Shown in pieces: positions 38,968 through 47,740 of a DNA stretch of 64,000 bases. Source of the DNA: Pectobacterium versatile. Its GTDB lineage: Bacteria > Pseudomonadota > Gammaproteobacteria > Enterobacterales > Enterobacteriaceae. The stretch is taken from positions 124,001 to 188,000 of the forward strand of contig NZ_JAINZP010000003.1 of NCBI RefSeq assembly GCF_020166435.1. The letters are read 5' to 3'. Under the pieces are notes generated by a model. That model was not told where the DNA came from, ran no database searches, and saw nothing but the letters and a program-made list of their open reading frames with translations. Within the stretch, counting starts at the first letter, position 1. The number at the start of each line of letters is the position of its first letter. Made by a program: the position numbers and the translations under genes.

Positions 38968-39354
38968 ATGTCACTTATCGATCATGTCGATCACCTTGTA
39001 TTGACCTGCGTTGATTTTGCGGCGACCCGACATTTTTATGTTGATGTGCTGCAAATGCGGGAAGAAACGTTTGCGAATGGGCGCGTTGCTTTTCATTTTG
39101 GTCATCAAAAAATCAATGTGCACCTGCGCGGAGCCGAGCATGAGCCCAAGGCACATCTGCCCGTTCCTGGCTCGCTCGATCTGTGTTTTATTGCGTCGGT
39201 GCCGCTGGAGCAGGTTATGGATCATCTGGCACGCTGCCGCTGGCCAATTAGCGAAGGACCGGTGATGCGAACCGGCGCAACGCAGCCAATCCGTTCTCTC
39301 TATCTGCGCGATCCCGATCTGAATTTGATCGAAATCGCGGAATATTTACCCTAA
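38968..39354 (+). CDS. VOC-family (glyoxalase-fold) protein
   Basis: 128 aa. Two beta-alpha-beta-beta-beta modules carry metal-ligand positions His8 or His11 (IDHVDHLVL), His in KINVHLRG, and the C-terminal Glu in DLNLIEIAEY. This pattern fits a divalent-metal VOC enzyme such as a glyoxalase, dioxygenase or fosfomycin-type resistance relative. Substrate not predictable. It starts after AGGA, about 210 bp from the divergent lysR. Confidence 0.82.
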   Translation: MSLIDHVDHLVLTCVDFAATRHFYVDVLQMREETFANGRVAFHFGHQKINVHLRGAEHEPKAHLPVPGSLDLCFIASVPLEQVMDHLARCRWPISEGPVMRTGATQPIRSLYLRDPDLNLIEIAEYLP

Positions 39355-39427
39355 AGCCATTGTCTGCCTACCGGCCTGAAACGCGGTTCTCCAGATAGTC
39401 TTGTGATATATAGGTCATGCATTTTTT

Positions 39428-40195
39428 ATGTTTAGCTTAATGATGTTCAGCGATATTTTGTTGTGTTTGCTTTTGGGTATCGGGCTGGGATTTTGCGGAG
39501 GAATGCTGGGGATTGGCGGTGGGCTGATCGCGATTCCGATTCTGGGCGTGCTCTTCGGGATGGATCAACATATGGCACAGGGAACCGCGCTGGTGATGAT
39601 TACGCCTAACGTGCTGATTGGTTTTCTACGCTATCGCCAGCGTAACCGCATTGATACGCGGGTGGCGTTGACCATGTGTGCTTTCGCGACGGGGTCCGCT
39701 TACCTTGCGGCTCACATCGCTTCATCGATTGATGTTCACAATCTCCAGCGCGCCTTTGCCACTTTCCTGCTGGTGTTGGCGGCGTTCTATATGTGGCAGT
39801 GGTATAACAAGAAGCGCAGCCAAACGTCGGAAATTGTGCTGTCGACCAAATACCTGCCGCTACTTGGGGTAGCGAGCGGGTTTATGTCCGGTATTTTTAC
39901 CGTCGGCGGCGGTCTGGTTGTGGTGCCAGTGCTGGTTACGCTGTTTGCCTTTGCGCAAACGCAGGCGCAGGGCATGGCGTTGATACTTGTTGTTCCGGGC
40001 GCACTGGCGGCGCTGCTATCCTACTCGCAGGCGGGTAACGTTGACTGGGGTATTGGTTTACCACTGGCGTTGGGCGGGATCTTCAGCGTGTCCTGGGGCG
40101 TGGCTTTAGCACACAAGCTGCCAGTTGTTTACCTGCGTGGGGCGTTTTGTCTGATGCTGATCGGAGTGGGAATCACTATGCTGGTGCTGAAATAA
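39428..40195 (+). CDS. TauE/SafE-family membrane permease
   Basis: 255 aa with about eight hydrophobic helices. Each half carries a glycine-rich signature, GMLGIGGGLIAIPIL near residue 26 and FTVGGGLVVVPVLVTL in the second half. The family exports or imports sulfite, sulfoacetate or related organosulfur anions. It is the likely partner of the upstream VOC gene under the LysR regulator. The ribosome site is weak, and a second ATG five codons later is possible. Confidence 0.85.
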   Translation: MFSLMMFSDILLCLLLGIGLGFCGGMLGIGGGLIAIPILGVLFGMDQHMAQGTALVMITPNVLIGFLRYRQRNRIDTRVALTMCAFATGSAYLAAHIASSIDVHNLQRAFATFLLVLAAFYMWQWYNKKRSQTSEIVLSTKYLPLLGVASGFMSGIFTVGGGLVVVPVLVTLFAFAQTQAQGMALILVVPGALAALLSYSQAGNVDWGIGLPLALGGIFSVSWGVALAHKLPVVYLRGAFCLMLIGVGITMLVLK

Positions 40196-40226
40196 CTGGG
40201 TGGTATGTCCTACTTATCGCTTTTAA

Positions 40227-40280
40227 TTCCTACCTATTCAGCCTAAAGTTTTCAGCGCTTTCTCCGTTGATAGGTAGGAA
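40227..40280. repeat. 11-bp inverted repeat in intergenic gap
   Basis: TTCCTACCTAT and ATAGGTAGGAA are separated by 32 bases, in the gap upstream of the flavin-type gene. It could be an operator with separated half-sites or a loop-forming leader. Otherwise this 195-bp gap shows nothing. Confidence 0.5.
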
Positions 40281-40390
40281 GTGATGCGGTTAGCGTAAAT
40301 GATTTCTCAATTTCCTGACCGCTGCTGGAACGGCCCGAGTGAAGTTGGGTCGCGTCCTCTCTGAAGCCCAATCTGAATAAGGCGTGATGT

Positions 40391-41209
40391 ATGAATCTCG
40401 TGAGCTATTTAGGAAAGCAAACTCTCGGTGTACTGGCGGGATATAAGCAGGGTGGCATGGTCATCCATATTTGCGGCGTCTATCCCAATGCGGATAACAG
40501 TCTGCGCGTTTTTTTCCCACACGGGCATGAGTTTGCCGTTGGCGATCTGGCAACTATCCACCTTGATAATCGCTCTGGGGTTGATGAATTTGATGCCAAT
40601 ATTCAGGTTTATCGCGCCTCTTACAAAGGGCGTGTGGTCGCCAGCGACGGGGATTGGGTCGTGCTGGAACCGAGAGAGTGTCAGCTTCTGCACGGTTTCA
40701 CGCCCGTGCTGGATATCCGCGAACCGGGCTATCAGTTTCCACTAGACGACCGCCCATCAATGCCAGTGCCGCTGACGCCGATGGTTGATTTTCCACCGAC
40801 GGAAAAGCAGGATTTCTCCAATAAGGTCGGTGTATTAATTACTATGGCCGCCGAACAGCCGCATACTACGGTGCTGGCATTCCTGTCGTCTGTGGATAAC
40901 GATATCTTCCTGATTACGTTCCCTGAAACCTTTAAATCTCAGCTGCTCAAACGTAATCCGCACTGCTTTTTTGCGATGGATGAACGCAGCCATTATACCT
41001 TCGAGCGGGCCATTGAATGGAACTACACCATTATCGAAGGGGAAGCGTTTATTATCGCGCGTGACAATCCGCTTTATGAAAAAGTACGCCATGAATTCGT
41101 CACTAAAAACCCGTGGGAAATTGCCTTTTTCACGCGTCCTGACGTCGAGGTTTACCATATTAAAAGTAAGCAGCTCGTTTGCCCAGGTAATACACAAACG
41201 CTTAGCTAA
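40391..41209 (+). CDS. Putative pyridoxamine 5'-phosphate oxidase-like split-barrel protein
   Basis: 272 aa, soluble. Residues about 135-265 look like a flavin-binding split barrel (VGVLITMAAEQPHTTVLAFLSS..., then LLKRNPHCFFAMDER and a trailing Trp-Glu segment). Residues 1-130 form a separate beta-rich domain with no motif I can name; a PilZ-like barrel is possible but lacks a clear RxxxR. Function unknown. It is a single gene followed by a good terminator. Confidence 0.45.
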   Translation: MNLVSYLGKQTLGVLAGYKQGGMVIHICGVYPNADNSLRVFFPHGHEFAVGDLATIHLDNRSGVDEFDANIQVYRASYKGRVVASDGDWVVLEPRECQLLHGFTPVLDIREPGYQFPLDDRPSMPVPLTPMVDFPPTEKQDFSNKVGVLITMAAEQPHTTVLAFLSSVDNDIFLITFPETFKSQLLKRNPHCFFAMDERSHYTFERAIEWNYTIIEGEAFIIARDNPLYEKVRHEFVTKNPWEIAFFTRPDVEVYHIKSKQLVCPGNTQTLS

Positions 41210-41226
41210 GCTATAAAAAAAATAGA

Positions 41227-41256
41227 CGGGATAGCGCTGTGCTATCTCGTTTTATA
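41227..41256 (+). terminator. Terminator after split-barrel gene
   Basis: Stem CGGGATAGC / GCTATCTCG (one G-T pair), 5-base loop, then TTTTATATT. Confidence 0.8.
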
Positions 41257-41271
41257 TTAATAAATCGCGGT

Positions 41272-41385
41272 TTACCGTGGCAGCTCGATCACCAGACGGC
41301 CTGTGATTTTCCCGTCTTTCATTTCAGCGAAAATGGCGTTGATGTCTTTCAGTGGACGGCGCGTCCATGCGGCCGTGTTATGGAG
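41272..41385 (-). pseudogene. C-terminal remnant of a zinc alcohol dehydrogenase
   Basis: On the minus strand about 37 codons before a TAA read as an ADH tail: TRRPLKDINAIFAEMKDGKI then TGRLVIELPR. No catalytic or cofactor region is present upstream, where the diguanylate cyclase gene begins. It is a scar of a lost gene. Confidence 0.7.
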
Positions 41386-41400
41386 AGAAGGGGAGTCGTG

Positions 41401-42324
41401 CTACAGGGTTTTTTCTTTCGGTTCCAGAGCCCATTCAACCTTGCCTTTACCCGTGCTTTTGGCTCGGTAAAGTGCAACATCCACGCGCTTCATAAAGTGT
41501 TCAGTGGGTTCCTGAGGCTGTTTCTTACCCGCCCCAATGCTAACAGAAAGATGATGCATATTTTTAATGATGATTTTGTTCGCATTTTTTAGTACTTCGC
41601 TTGCCAGTTTCTCTGCCCGAGCCTGTGTCCCAGCATACAGAATAATCGCGAATTCTTCGCCACCTATTCGGGTCGCGACAACTTCACTATTATCGAAACG
41701 GGAAAGAATATGGCCGAATTTACTTAATATTTCATCGCCTTTCGTATGACCATATTTGTCATTGATGACTTTGAAATTATCGATGTCGATAATAAATAAA
41801 TAGGGTGTTTTCGCTTCGAGTTTTTTTAATTCGTTAATAAAAAACCGACGATTAGGAAGTTGCGTGAGTTCATCGCTAAATGATTGTATTCTGGCTTCAA
41901 CATACTTATTGTTGATTTGCTGTATCAGGTTATAAACACCAAATCCGACGCCAAACATACCAATAATTCTCAGTAAATCCTCAACGTAATATCCAATAAG
42001 TTTAGTCTGATAAACAAACTCATCCATAAAATCAAACGTGGCGGAGCATATCCATACGTGTAGCCCGAGGCGAATGGATAAGGCAGAAGTGTGGTTAAGT
42101 GATATTTTACTGGTACACGATAAGATAAAAAAAAGAAAAACCAGTGCGATCGCATCGGTATAAATCCCAGGATTGTTGTGTAACTGCTCCTGAAAATCTC
42201 GATGCTTTAAGAACAGGACATTAAATATAACGATCAGCGTTGACGATAATAGGGCGAGCCTTATCGGGCAAAACGTCTTCTTTTTTTTATCAATGAAATC
42301 ATGATCATATTGTTTAAAAGGCAT
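41401..42324 (-). CDS. Diguanylate cyclase with membrane N-terminus
   Basis: 307 aa. The N-terminal 135 residues contain four or more hydrophobic segments. The C-terminal GGDEF domain has the active-site GGEEF at 221-225, with the DELTQLPNRR and FKVINDKYGHTKGDEIL motifs intact, so c-di-GMP synthesis is likely. No RxxD inhibitory site precedes GGEEF at the usual distance, so product inhibition at that site is unlikely. It is AT-rich relative to the backbone and monocistronic. Confidence 0.9.
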   Translation of the reverse strand: MPFKQYDHDFIDKKKKTFCPIRLALLSSTLIVIFNVLFLKHRDFQEQLHNNPGIYTDAIALVFLFFILSCTSKISLNHTSALSIRLGLHVWICSATFDFMDEFVYQTKLIGYYVEDLLRIIGMFGVGFGVYNLIQQINNKYVEARIQSFSDELTQLPNRRFFINELKKLEAKTPYLFIIDIDNFKVINDKYGHTKGDEILSKFGHILSRFDNSEVVATRIGGEEFAIILYAGTQARAEKLASEVLKNANKIIIKNMHHLSVSIGAGKKQPQEPTEHFMKRVDVALYRAKSTGKGKVEWALEPKEKTL

Positions 42325-42444
42325 CGCTTACCTCCTCTTGTATCACCTTTTAATCCTATCATGAAATAGATTGAATAGATTCAGTATTATGTTAACCGCA
42401 GGTGTACTCCAGAGGATGGTATAGGGCGGACTGATTCTGCAAAA

Positions 42445-42476
42445 GCAGACGCCTGATTGCTCAGGCGTCTTTACCG
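42445..42476 (-). terminator. Terminator after alcohol dehydrogenase
   Basis: Perfect stem AGACGCCTGA / TCAGGCGTCT with a 4-base loop. Read on the minus strand it is followed by GCTTTTGC. Confidence 0.8.
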
Positions 42477-42477
42477 A

Positions 42478-43497
42478 TTAAAAATCGGCTTTCAGTACCA
42501 CGCGGTAGCGGGCTTTGCCGTCACGTACGTGCTGGATAGCATCATTGATTTTCGACATCGGGAACAGTTCCGTCTGCGGCTTCACGTTGGCACGCGCCGC
42601 AAGCTTCATCAAGGAACGCAGCTCATGCGGTGAACCGGTAGAAGAACCGGAAACGCTGCGGTCACCTGCGATAAGCGTGAAAGCTGGAACGCTGAATGGC
42701 TTCATCACCGCGCCGACGGTATGGAACTTCCCGTTATAGGCGAGCGCGTTGAAGTAAGGCTGCCATTCCAGATCGACGCTCACGGTGTTGATGATGAGAT
42801 CGAACTGGCCTGCCAGTGCGGTCAGCGCCTGCGGATCGCGGCTGTTGACGACCTTATCGGCACCCATCGCCAGCACTTCCTGCTCTTTGGCAGGGTTCGA
42901 ACTGAACGCTGTGACTTCACAGCCCATCGCGTGCAGAAGCTTAATCGCGATATGCCCCAGGCCACCGATACCGATCACGCCGACGCGGCTGGTCGCAGTG
43001 ACATGGTGCATTAACAGCGGTTTGAACACGGTGATGCCGCCGCACAGCAACGGACCCGCCGATTCGATATCAATGGAATCAGGAAGCGGGATAGCCCACT
43101 GCCAGTTCGCGCGAATCTTATTGGCAAAACCGCCTTTATTCAGGATGGTCGGCACACTGCCTTGCTGACAGTTAGTTTGACTGCCGCTGATACAGGCATC
43201 GCAGTGCCCACAGCTGCGAGCCGTCCAGCCAATGCCTACGCGCTGACCAATCTTTAATCCTTTGCTTTTCGCCGCGTCACCTAGCGCATGTACACTGCCA
43301 ATCACTTCATGCCCGGCAACCAGCGGATAGCTCGACATGCCCCATTCGTTATCAATCATCGACAGATCGGAATGGCATACGCCGCAGTAATCAACCACGA
43401 CTTCGACGTCTTCCGCGTGCAGTTCACCCGCATCAAACTCATACAACTCCAGCGCTGCGCCTGCTTCCGGTGCGGCATAACTCTTTATCATCGTCAT
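42478..43497 (-). CDS. NAD(P)-dependent zinc alcohol dehydrogenase (YahK/cinnamyl-alcohol type)
   Basis: 339 aa; ATG chosen after GAGG, with a GTG one codon earlier as alternative. Catalytic zinc ligands are in DYCGVCHSD and in GHE; the structural zinc cysteines are in [15 protein letters not shown]. The Rossmann motif is [11 protein letters not shown]. It resembles broad aldehyde reductases such as YahK/Ahr, which prefer NADPH. It stands alone at the edge of the mobile-remnant region and may be the last backbone-like gene before the island. Confidence 0.88.
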   Translation of the reverse strand: MTMIKSYAAPEAGAALELYEFDAGELHAEDVEVVVDYCGVCHSDLSMIDNEWGMSSYPLVAGHEVIGSVHALGDAAKSKGLKIGQRVGIGWTARSCGHCDACISGSQTNCQQGSVPTILNKGGFANKIRANWQWAIPLPDSIDIESAGPLLCGGITVFKPLLMHHVTATSRVGVIGIGGLGHIAIKLLHAMGCEVTAFSSNPAKEQEVLAMGADKVVNSRDPQALTALAGQFDLIINTVSVDLEWQPYFNALAYNGKFHTVGAVMKPFSVPAFTLIAGDRSVSGSSTGSPHELRSLMKLAARANVKPQTELFPMSKINDAIQHVRDGKARYRVVLKADF

Positions 43498-43619
43498 CAC
43501 AATTTCCTCAGTATGGGTTTGATTAACCAGTCTAAAGGGTTATGGCGTTTTTCTCTATGTCACAACGTGCCTGTGGTTTTTCATTTTGTGTCGGGGAGCG
43601 ATGGCTTGCTTTACGTTAC

Positions 43620-43878
43620 TCACTAACTGTAGTTGTAGTACCTTCTAAAGTGAGGTTTGGAGCATATAGCACCGCAGAAATAAAGACGTTTGTTGGGGAT
43701 GCTCAAGCAGCCTGTCGATTGGTGGAAGTGGATCATATATCTGCTGGTATACACCGGAGCTAGAAGAGGTGAGCTTGCCAAGCAGAAGAAGTCATAGATC
43801 AAATATGATGAGGACAGCCAGCAGCACTATTTCCTGATCTCAGAAGGAGGGCAGGGGAAAACTGAGAATACCACTGCT
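43620..43878 (+). pseudogene. Tyrosine recombinase (phage-type integrase) remnant
   Basis: Fragments of a site-specific recombinase catalytic domain are readable across a frameshift: FGAYSTAEIKTFVGDAQA in one frame, then WWKWIIYLLVYTGARRGELA, including the conserved catalytic Arg, in another. An in-frame TAG then interrupts before IKYDEDSQQHYFLISEGGQG. The gene is clearly dead. It marks the left side of a former integrative element. Confidence 0.8.
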
Positions 43879-43879
43879 T

Positions 43880-44040
43880 TCGGCGCGATGGCTGCACCAT
43901 TTTTTGCCATGGCCTCCTGAATAATCTCGGCTTAGAGTCGTTCTTCGGCATACATCTTTTTGAGGCGGCGATTTTCCTTTTCCAGTTCTTTGAGACGAGC
44001 CATCATGGAAGCATCCATACCGCCCTACATACGGTACTGC
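43880..44040 (-). mobile_element. IS3-family orfA remnant
   Basis: The minus strand reads MDASMMARLKELEKENRRLK then KMYAEERL, the leucine-zipper end of IS3-family OrfA, followed by a stop and a frame that continues EIIQEAMAKN. It is incomplete at both ends. Confidence 0.7.
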
Positions 44041-44400
44041 ATAAAATGGCTGATTGCCGAGGAAATAGCAATACGTTACCGAACGATGATTTAATGACAA
44101 TATATTGTTTTATATATTAAAAATGTACTGTATTGGACGGCTAAGAACCTTAAGGTTGCGGACTACTCCTCCGCCACACATTCAATAGAATCAATGATTT
44201 TTTTGATTCTGTCATGCATAAAGTGCAGCATAAAAACTTCCTTAATCGGAGGTTTTTTTGTTTCTGGCCTACCTGTTTTTTTCCTCTTGTTACACCCCAG
44301 ATTGCCCATTCATCTCTTCTGGTCCATATCGTCAAAAATTCATCTTTACCTGGGCTTTATTGAATAAATCGAACTTTCGGCGGGAAACAGGATCTGATCT
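44041..44400. other. 360-bp gap between IS remnants, no gene seen
   Basis: No supported gene. A terminator-like hairpin, AACTTCC/GGAGGTT followed by TTTTTTTG, lies near 44249-44275. The sequence around 44150-44215 (a GCGGACTACTCCTCCGC palindrome) is unexplained and could be a former attachment or IS end. Confidence 0.4.
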
Positions 44401-44404
44401 GTCC

Positions 44405-45029
44405 TTGATTTAGTGCCCAACTGGAAAAACTCGATCAGGATAAGGCGGGAACTGCTTTCTCCAACACGCCACAGCTTTCCGAACAGGAACTGGAAATTCG
44501 ACGCCTTAAAGCCAAAATCGCTGAACTGGAAGAGGACAAACTCATCCTGAAAAAAGCGGCGTTCTTTGCGCGGGAAAGCCGCTAAGATACGCCATGGTCA
44601 CTCAGTTATCGGCTTTCCATGCGGTGAAACGCGTTTGCCTGTTGTTCAATGTCAGCATGCGGGGTTACCAATCATGGCGCAACCGAACACCCAGTCAACG
44701 ACAGTTGGCTGACGACATCCTGAGCCAGCGGCTAATTCAGTTGCATCACGACAGCCTGGGAACTTACGGTATCCGGCGTCTGCAAAGTGATTTACGGGAC
44801 GAACAGTCAGCACGATTATCCTATAGCGCCCAACCTGCTGAACTGGGAATGTAGTCCGGCAGAAACGGATATGGCGTGGGCTACGGATATAACGTATATC
44901 CGTACGGAAGAAGGCTGGCTGTATCTGGCGACCGTCATAGACCTGTATTCCAGACGAATAATTGGCTGGAGCCTGAGTAACAGACTGAAAACTCAGGTTG
45001 TGATTGAGGCACTGGAGATGGTGAGATGA
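44405..45029 (+). mobile_element. Degenerate IS3-family element (orfA end plus internally deleted orfB)
   Basis: The 5' part is the OrfA C-terminus (ELEIRRLKAKIAELEEDK then LILKKAAFFARESR). OrfB then begins (FHAVKRVCLLFNVSMRGYQS) and reads as far as RRLQSDLRDE. A deletion with frame change follows. The catalytic-core segment MAWATDITYIRTEEGWLY then LATVIDLYSRRIIGWS resumes and stops at EALEMVR. The last Asp/Glu of the DDE triad is lost, so it is inactive. Confidence 0.85.
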
Positions 45030-45151
45030 ACGAGTTATCAGTGCCTTCATTGATAAATATATATTGGATACACAACAAAATACCAATCTACCAATTGAAA
45101 TTTTCACCCTTTATTTTTTTTGTGAAATTTAATCATCTTTACTAAAAAAGT

Positions 45152-45196
45152 AAAAAGAGAATTGCCAAAATCATATTGTCAACTCTCTTTTTTTTA
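45152..45196 (-). terminator. Terminator downstream of the orphan secreted-protein gene
   Basis: Read on the minus strand: AAAAAGAGAGTTG pairs with CAATTCTCTTTTT around a 15-20 base loop, flanked by T-rich sequence. Confidence 0.6.
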
Positions 45197-45230
45197 ATAA
45201 AAATAACATTTTCACTCTATAAACAAGGCT

Positions 45231-45725
45231 CTACGGCTGTAATCCAGATACGGTCCATACACCATTGCTAGAAAAAATATAGGCTCCTCTGTTGGGCTTC
45301 ACTAATTCCTCCTTTCCATTCACATACAATTTAACGGGTGTGGCTGAAGGAGAGGAAGTATTATTAAGAGTAATGGCTTTTTGTGATGGATATCCAGAAG
45401 GATTAGGTGTATGAATTGCTGGAACCAACCGCCCATCTCGCAAATTTATCACTACCAAATCATAAGTCTCAAATAAATCACTTAAGTCTTTTTCAGTGAT
45501 TTCAACACCATTTTCTATTTGGTAAACCACTACATGATTAGTTTCTTTTTTGTCAGAAATTAAGGTCATACCGTATTGTGACGACCCCAACGTAGTCTTC
45601 GTATTTTGATTCTCTCCAGAATGGAGCAAGGTGTTACTCATGTCACGAATGCCATTTTCTAATGCATATGCCAACGGCATAGCTAGCATTGCTCCAACTA
45701 AGATACTTGAACGTAATAGATTCAT
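45231..45725 (-). CDS. Orphan small secreted protein, unknown function
   Basis: 164 aa. A clear signal peptide (MNLLRSSILVGAMLAMPLAYA) predicts export and a mature protein of about 143 residues. It contains NHVVVYQIENGVEITEKDL and a C-terminal strand-rich part with Asn/Ser/Pro linkers; no cysteines are seen in the mature part. I recognise no family. It is AT-rich, flanked by IS remnants and followed by a terminator, so it looks like an intact passenger gene of the decayed island. Confidence 0.6.
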   Translation of the reverse strand: MNLLRSSILVGAMLAMPLAYALENGIRDMSNTLLHSGENQNTKTTLGSSQYGMTLISDKKETNHVVVYQIENGVEITEKDLSDLFETYDLVVINLRDGRLVPAIHTPNPSGYPSQKAITLNNTSSPSATPVKLYVNGKEELVKPNRGAYIFSSNGVWTVSGLQP

Positions 45726-46200
45726 AATAATACCTCATTTATTTTCAATAAATAATTAGCTAAGTGAATGGTTATAATACTTAAGAAAATATCAAATAAA
45801 CCTAAAGGCAACTGGTTTAACAGTCAGATTAAGTTAAGTAAAGTAATATTAAATTGTCAACCAACCCTATGATTTCAGATAAGATATAAATTGAATTTTT
45901 AAAAAAAAATACCATTATCACCATCTTAAAAAGTAGCATTCAAAAAAACCTTAAAAAACAATACGCTGTTTTTTTGATAAAAATCATTATCATGAACGAC
46001 GAATGATAGTAATAAAATCACCTTCCGATTAAAATTAAAGAATAGAAGTAAATTTAAAAATTATAAGGATGGCTATCATTCACAAAAAATAAAAAATGCA
46101 ATTGCATTAATAAGCAGACTTATAAATAATAAGACATCAAGGAAGCAATGCCGAGTCGTGTTAGCATGATTTCGTCACATGATAGGACTTATGGATTACA
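45726..46200. other. 475-bp AT-rich gap, no gene seen
   Basis: It contains the promoter region of the orphan secreted-protein gene and a Fur-like site. A tiny frame begins at AAGGATGGCTATC but stops after seven codons. Otherwise no coding signal on either strand. Confidence 0.45.
45974..45992. promoter_or_regulatory. Candidate Fur box
   Basis: TTTGATAAAAATCATTATC matches 14 of 19 positions of the Fur consensus GATAATGATAATCATTATC. It is about 250 bp from the nearest intact gene start, so it may be a leftover of a lost iron-regulated gene. Confidence 0.35.
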
Positions 46201-46310
46201 CAAACAATGCGCCATTTTGGATGGCGCGTTGTCGTTTATCTCCCCTACTATCTGTCCTCATTTCACGCCTGAATAACGTGACGGACAAATCTCTTCCTGC
46301 CTTTTACGGC
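46201..46310 (-). pseudogene. 3' fragment of a second nlp-like gene plus its terminator
   Basis: On the minus strand the sequence GGAAGAGATTTGTCCGTCAC and the following TTATTCAGGCGTGAAATGAG, then AGTAGGGGAGATAAACG and a GCGCCAT/ATGGCGC hairpin, align with the end and terminator of the intact nlp-like gene at 29.8-30.1 kb at roughly 80% identity by eye. The 5' part is missing; an IS-derived sequence abuts the break. Confidence 0.8.
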
Positions 46311-46316
46311 TTTGTT

Positions 46317-46630
46317 TGTAGTGGTCAACTAAAATTGGCCACCGCTTTAGAGTTTTTCCAGTATCGGTTTTCCGATTCGTTTGGGGGTAACCCTCCGTTA
46401 TATTCATGCAGCCAACGTTCCGTCATTTTCCTGACTTCATTCAGTGTTCTGATACGTTGTAGTTTTTTCTTTAACTCACGTATTTCAATCTGCTCAGGGG
46501 TAATGGGAGACGCTTTTGGTGATTTACCTTGCCGTTCATCTCGTCACTGCCTTACCCAGCGCGTCGTTGTCGACAGGCCGAGGATATGAACGTAGAGAGA
46601 CTTTTCGTGCATGGTGGTGACCTCAGGCGA
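46317..46630 (-). mobile_element. Internally deleted IS3-family element
   Basis: The outer end TGTAGTGGTCAACTAAAATT is IS-terminus-like. On the minus strand it reads MHEKSLYVHILGLSTTTRWV (OrfA start), then [15 protein letters not shown], directly joined to the OrfB end [20 protein letters not shown] then [14 protein letters not shown]. The transposase core is deleted, leaving a roughly 310-bp MITE-like remnant beside the broken nlp copy. Confidence 0.8.
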
Positions 46631-47204
46631 TTATCATGCTTTCAGCCATCACAACAAGGGAATGCCCTTTAGGATACAGTAATTGCTTTGTAAAAAACGA
46701 CGTTCGAAAGCACAGTTTTATCAGTTGGGCATTCGATGACGATAACCCTCTAATGCTTTGTTTGACAAACCTTCCACAGAGTGTAGCTACATTATGCTAA
46801 GTCATTCAGCAATTTGTTATTTTGAACAGCCATGTACAATGAGATATAATTAGCCAGGATATTAATAACAAATTCATAAGATCGTTAATTATGTAATCTA
46901 ATTCCTGTTTTTTTTGTCTGTTATATTGCTTTTTTTATGTCGATGCCTATTATTATTTTAGACTTGCCAAAAACGCCTCACAAAGAACATGCCGATATTA
47001 TCGGTGAGTTGTAATTATTCCTGCTTAGTAATCTATTACTTACAATCGGGATTTAACGATTGTAATTGGTTGTTATACTGTTAGAATTAAAAAATGTGCT
47101 TTCATGCAAGATTGGAAAATGTTATGAAGCCTCCGTTGACAGTAAATGACTTTGAGATATCTCTCAAAATCATAGACATTCAAAACTGAATGTCTATGAA
47201 ATAA
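46631..47204. other. 570-bp AT-rich gap, no supported gene
   Basis: A 25-codon frame (46937-47014, MSMPIIILDLPKTPHKEHAD start) has no clear ribosome site. A perfect 12-bp hairpin CATAGACATTCA-AAAC-TGAATGTCTATG lies at 47171-47198. Nothing else is convincing. Confidence 0.4.
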
Positions 47205-47360
47205 TTAGTTGTATCACGGCCGTTGGGGAGAGTGCGGTGCTTTGCGTCTGTAAAGTGATTTGCAGGATGAAAAACGTATTCACGGAAAAAATCTTATCAG
47301 ATGCCTGATGAAATAGCCTGATCTGAAAGCCGAGAGTCAGACGCTCTGAAGGGATATAGC
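47205..47360 (+). mobile_element. Scrap of IS3-family orfB
   Basis: Across frames the strand reads YHGRWGECGALRL, SDLQDEKRIHGKNLI and a trailing PDLKAES, matching the N-terminal part of IS3-type OrfB with several stops. It is the last identifiable mobile debris before the gene cluster. Confidence 0.55.
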
Positions 47361-47740
47361 ACATATATTGACGAAACAAAATGGATTGTGTTTGGTAATA
47401 GTTATAAGTCTTTATTCTATCTGAATAACCAGTTGGAATTAGGGTAATAGACTGAAAGAATAGTTTGTGATAAACGCTCTGAAAATAATGATAAAAAAAT
47501 TGAAGCTAATGTAGAAATCGTGTTTGTCAGCAGAGAGTAAGTGCTGGCCGCTATATTCGATTCTATCGCGGTGTTTTATCATTGCGTTGAAACTATTGGA
47601 CGCTGAGTTATTAAATACGGGGATTAAGAACGGCAGCGTAATTAGGTGGGAGTCATTTCAAGGACAAATTGACCAAGGCTGGAAGAATCACTGGATCGCG
47701 CTACCTATCGTATCGGCAACCGAGTCGGAGAGTATTTTTC
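47361..47740 (+). promoter_or_regulatory. Leader region of the polyketide-associated cluster
   Basis: AT-rich DNA changes to GC-richer sequence around 47.6 kb. No gene is supported. Because all downstream genes share this strand with short spacing, the cluster promoter is probably here. Several AT-rich -10-like motifs exist (for example around 47490), but none can be singled out. Confidence 0.4.

Noticed and set aside
44130-44215. Possible tRNA-like attachment site near the IS remnants
   Set aside because: A palindrome and an ATTCAATAGAATCAA motif are present, but no tRNA cloverleaf can be formed.
46937-47014. 25-codon frame MSMPIIILDLPKTPHKEHAD...
   Set aside because: Possible small peptide, but no convincing ribosome site; kept only as a note in the gap entry.
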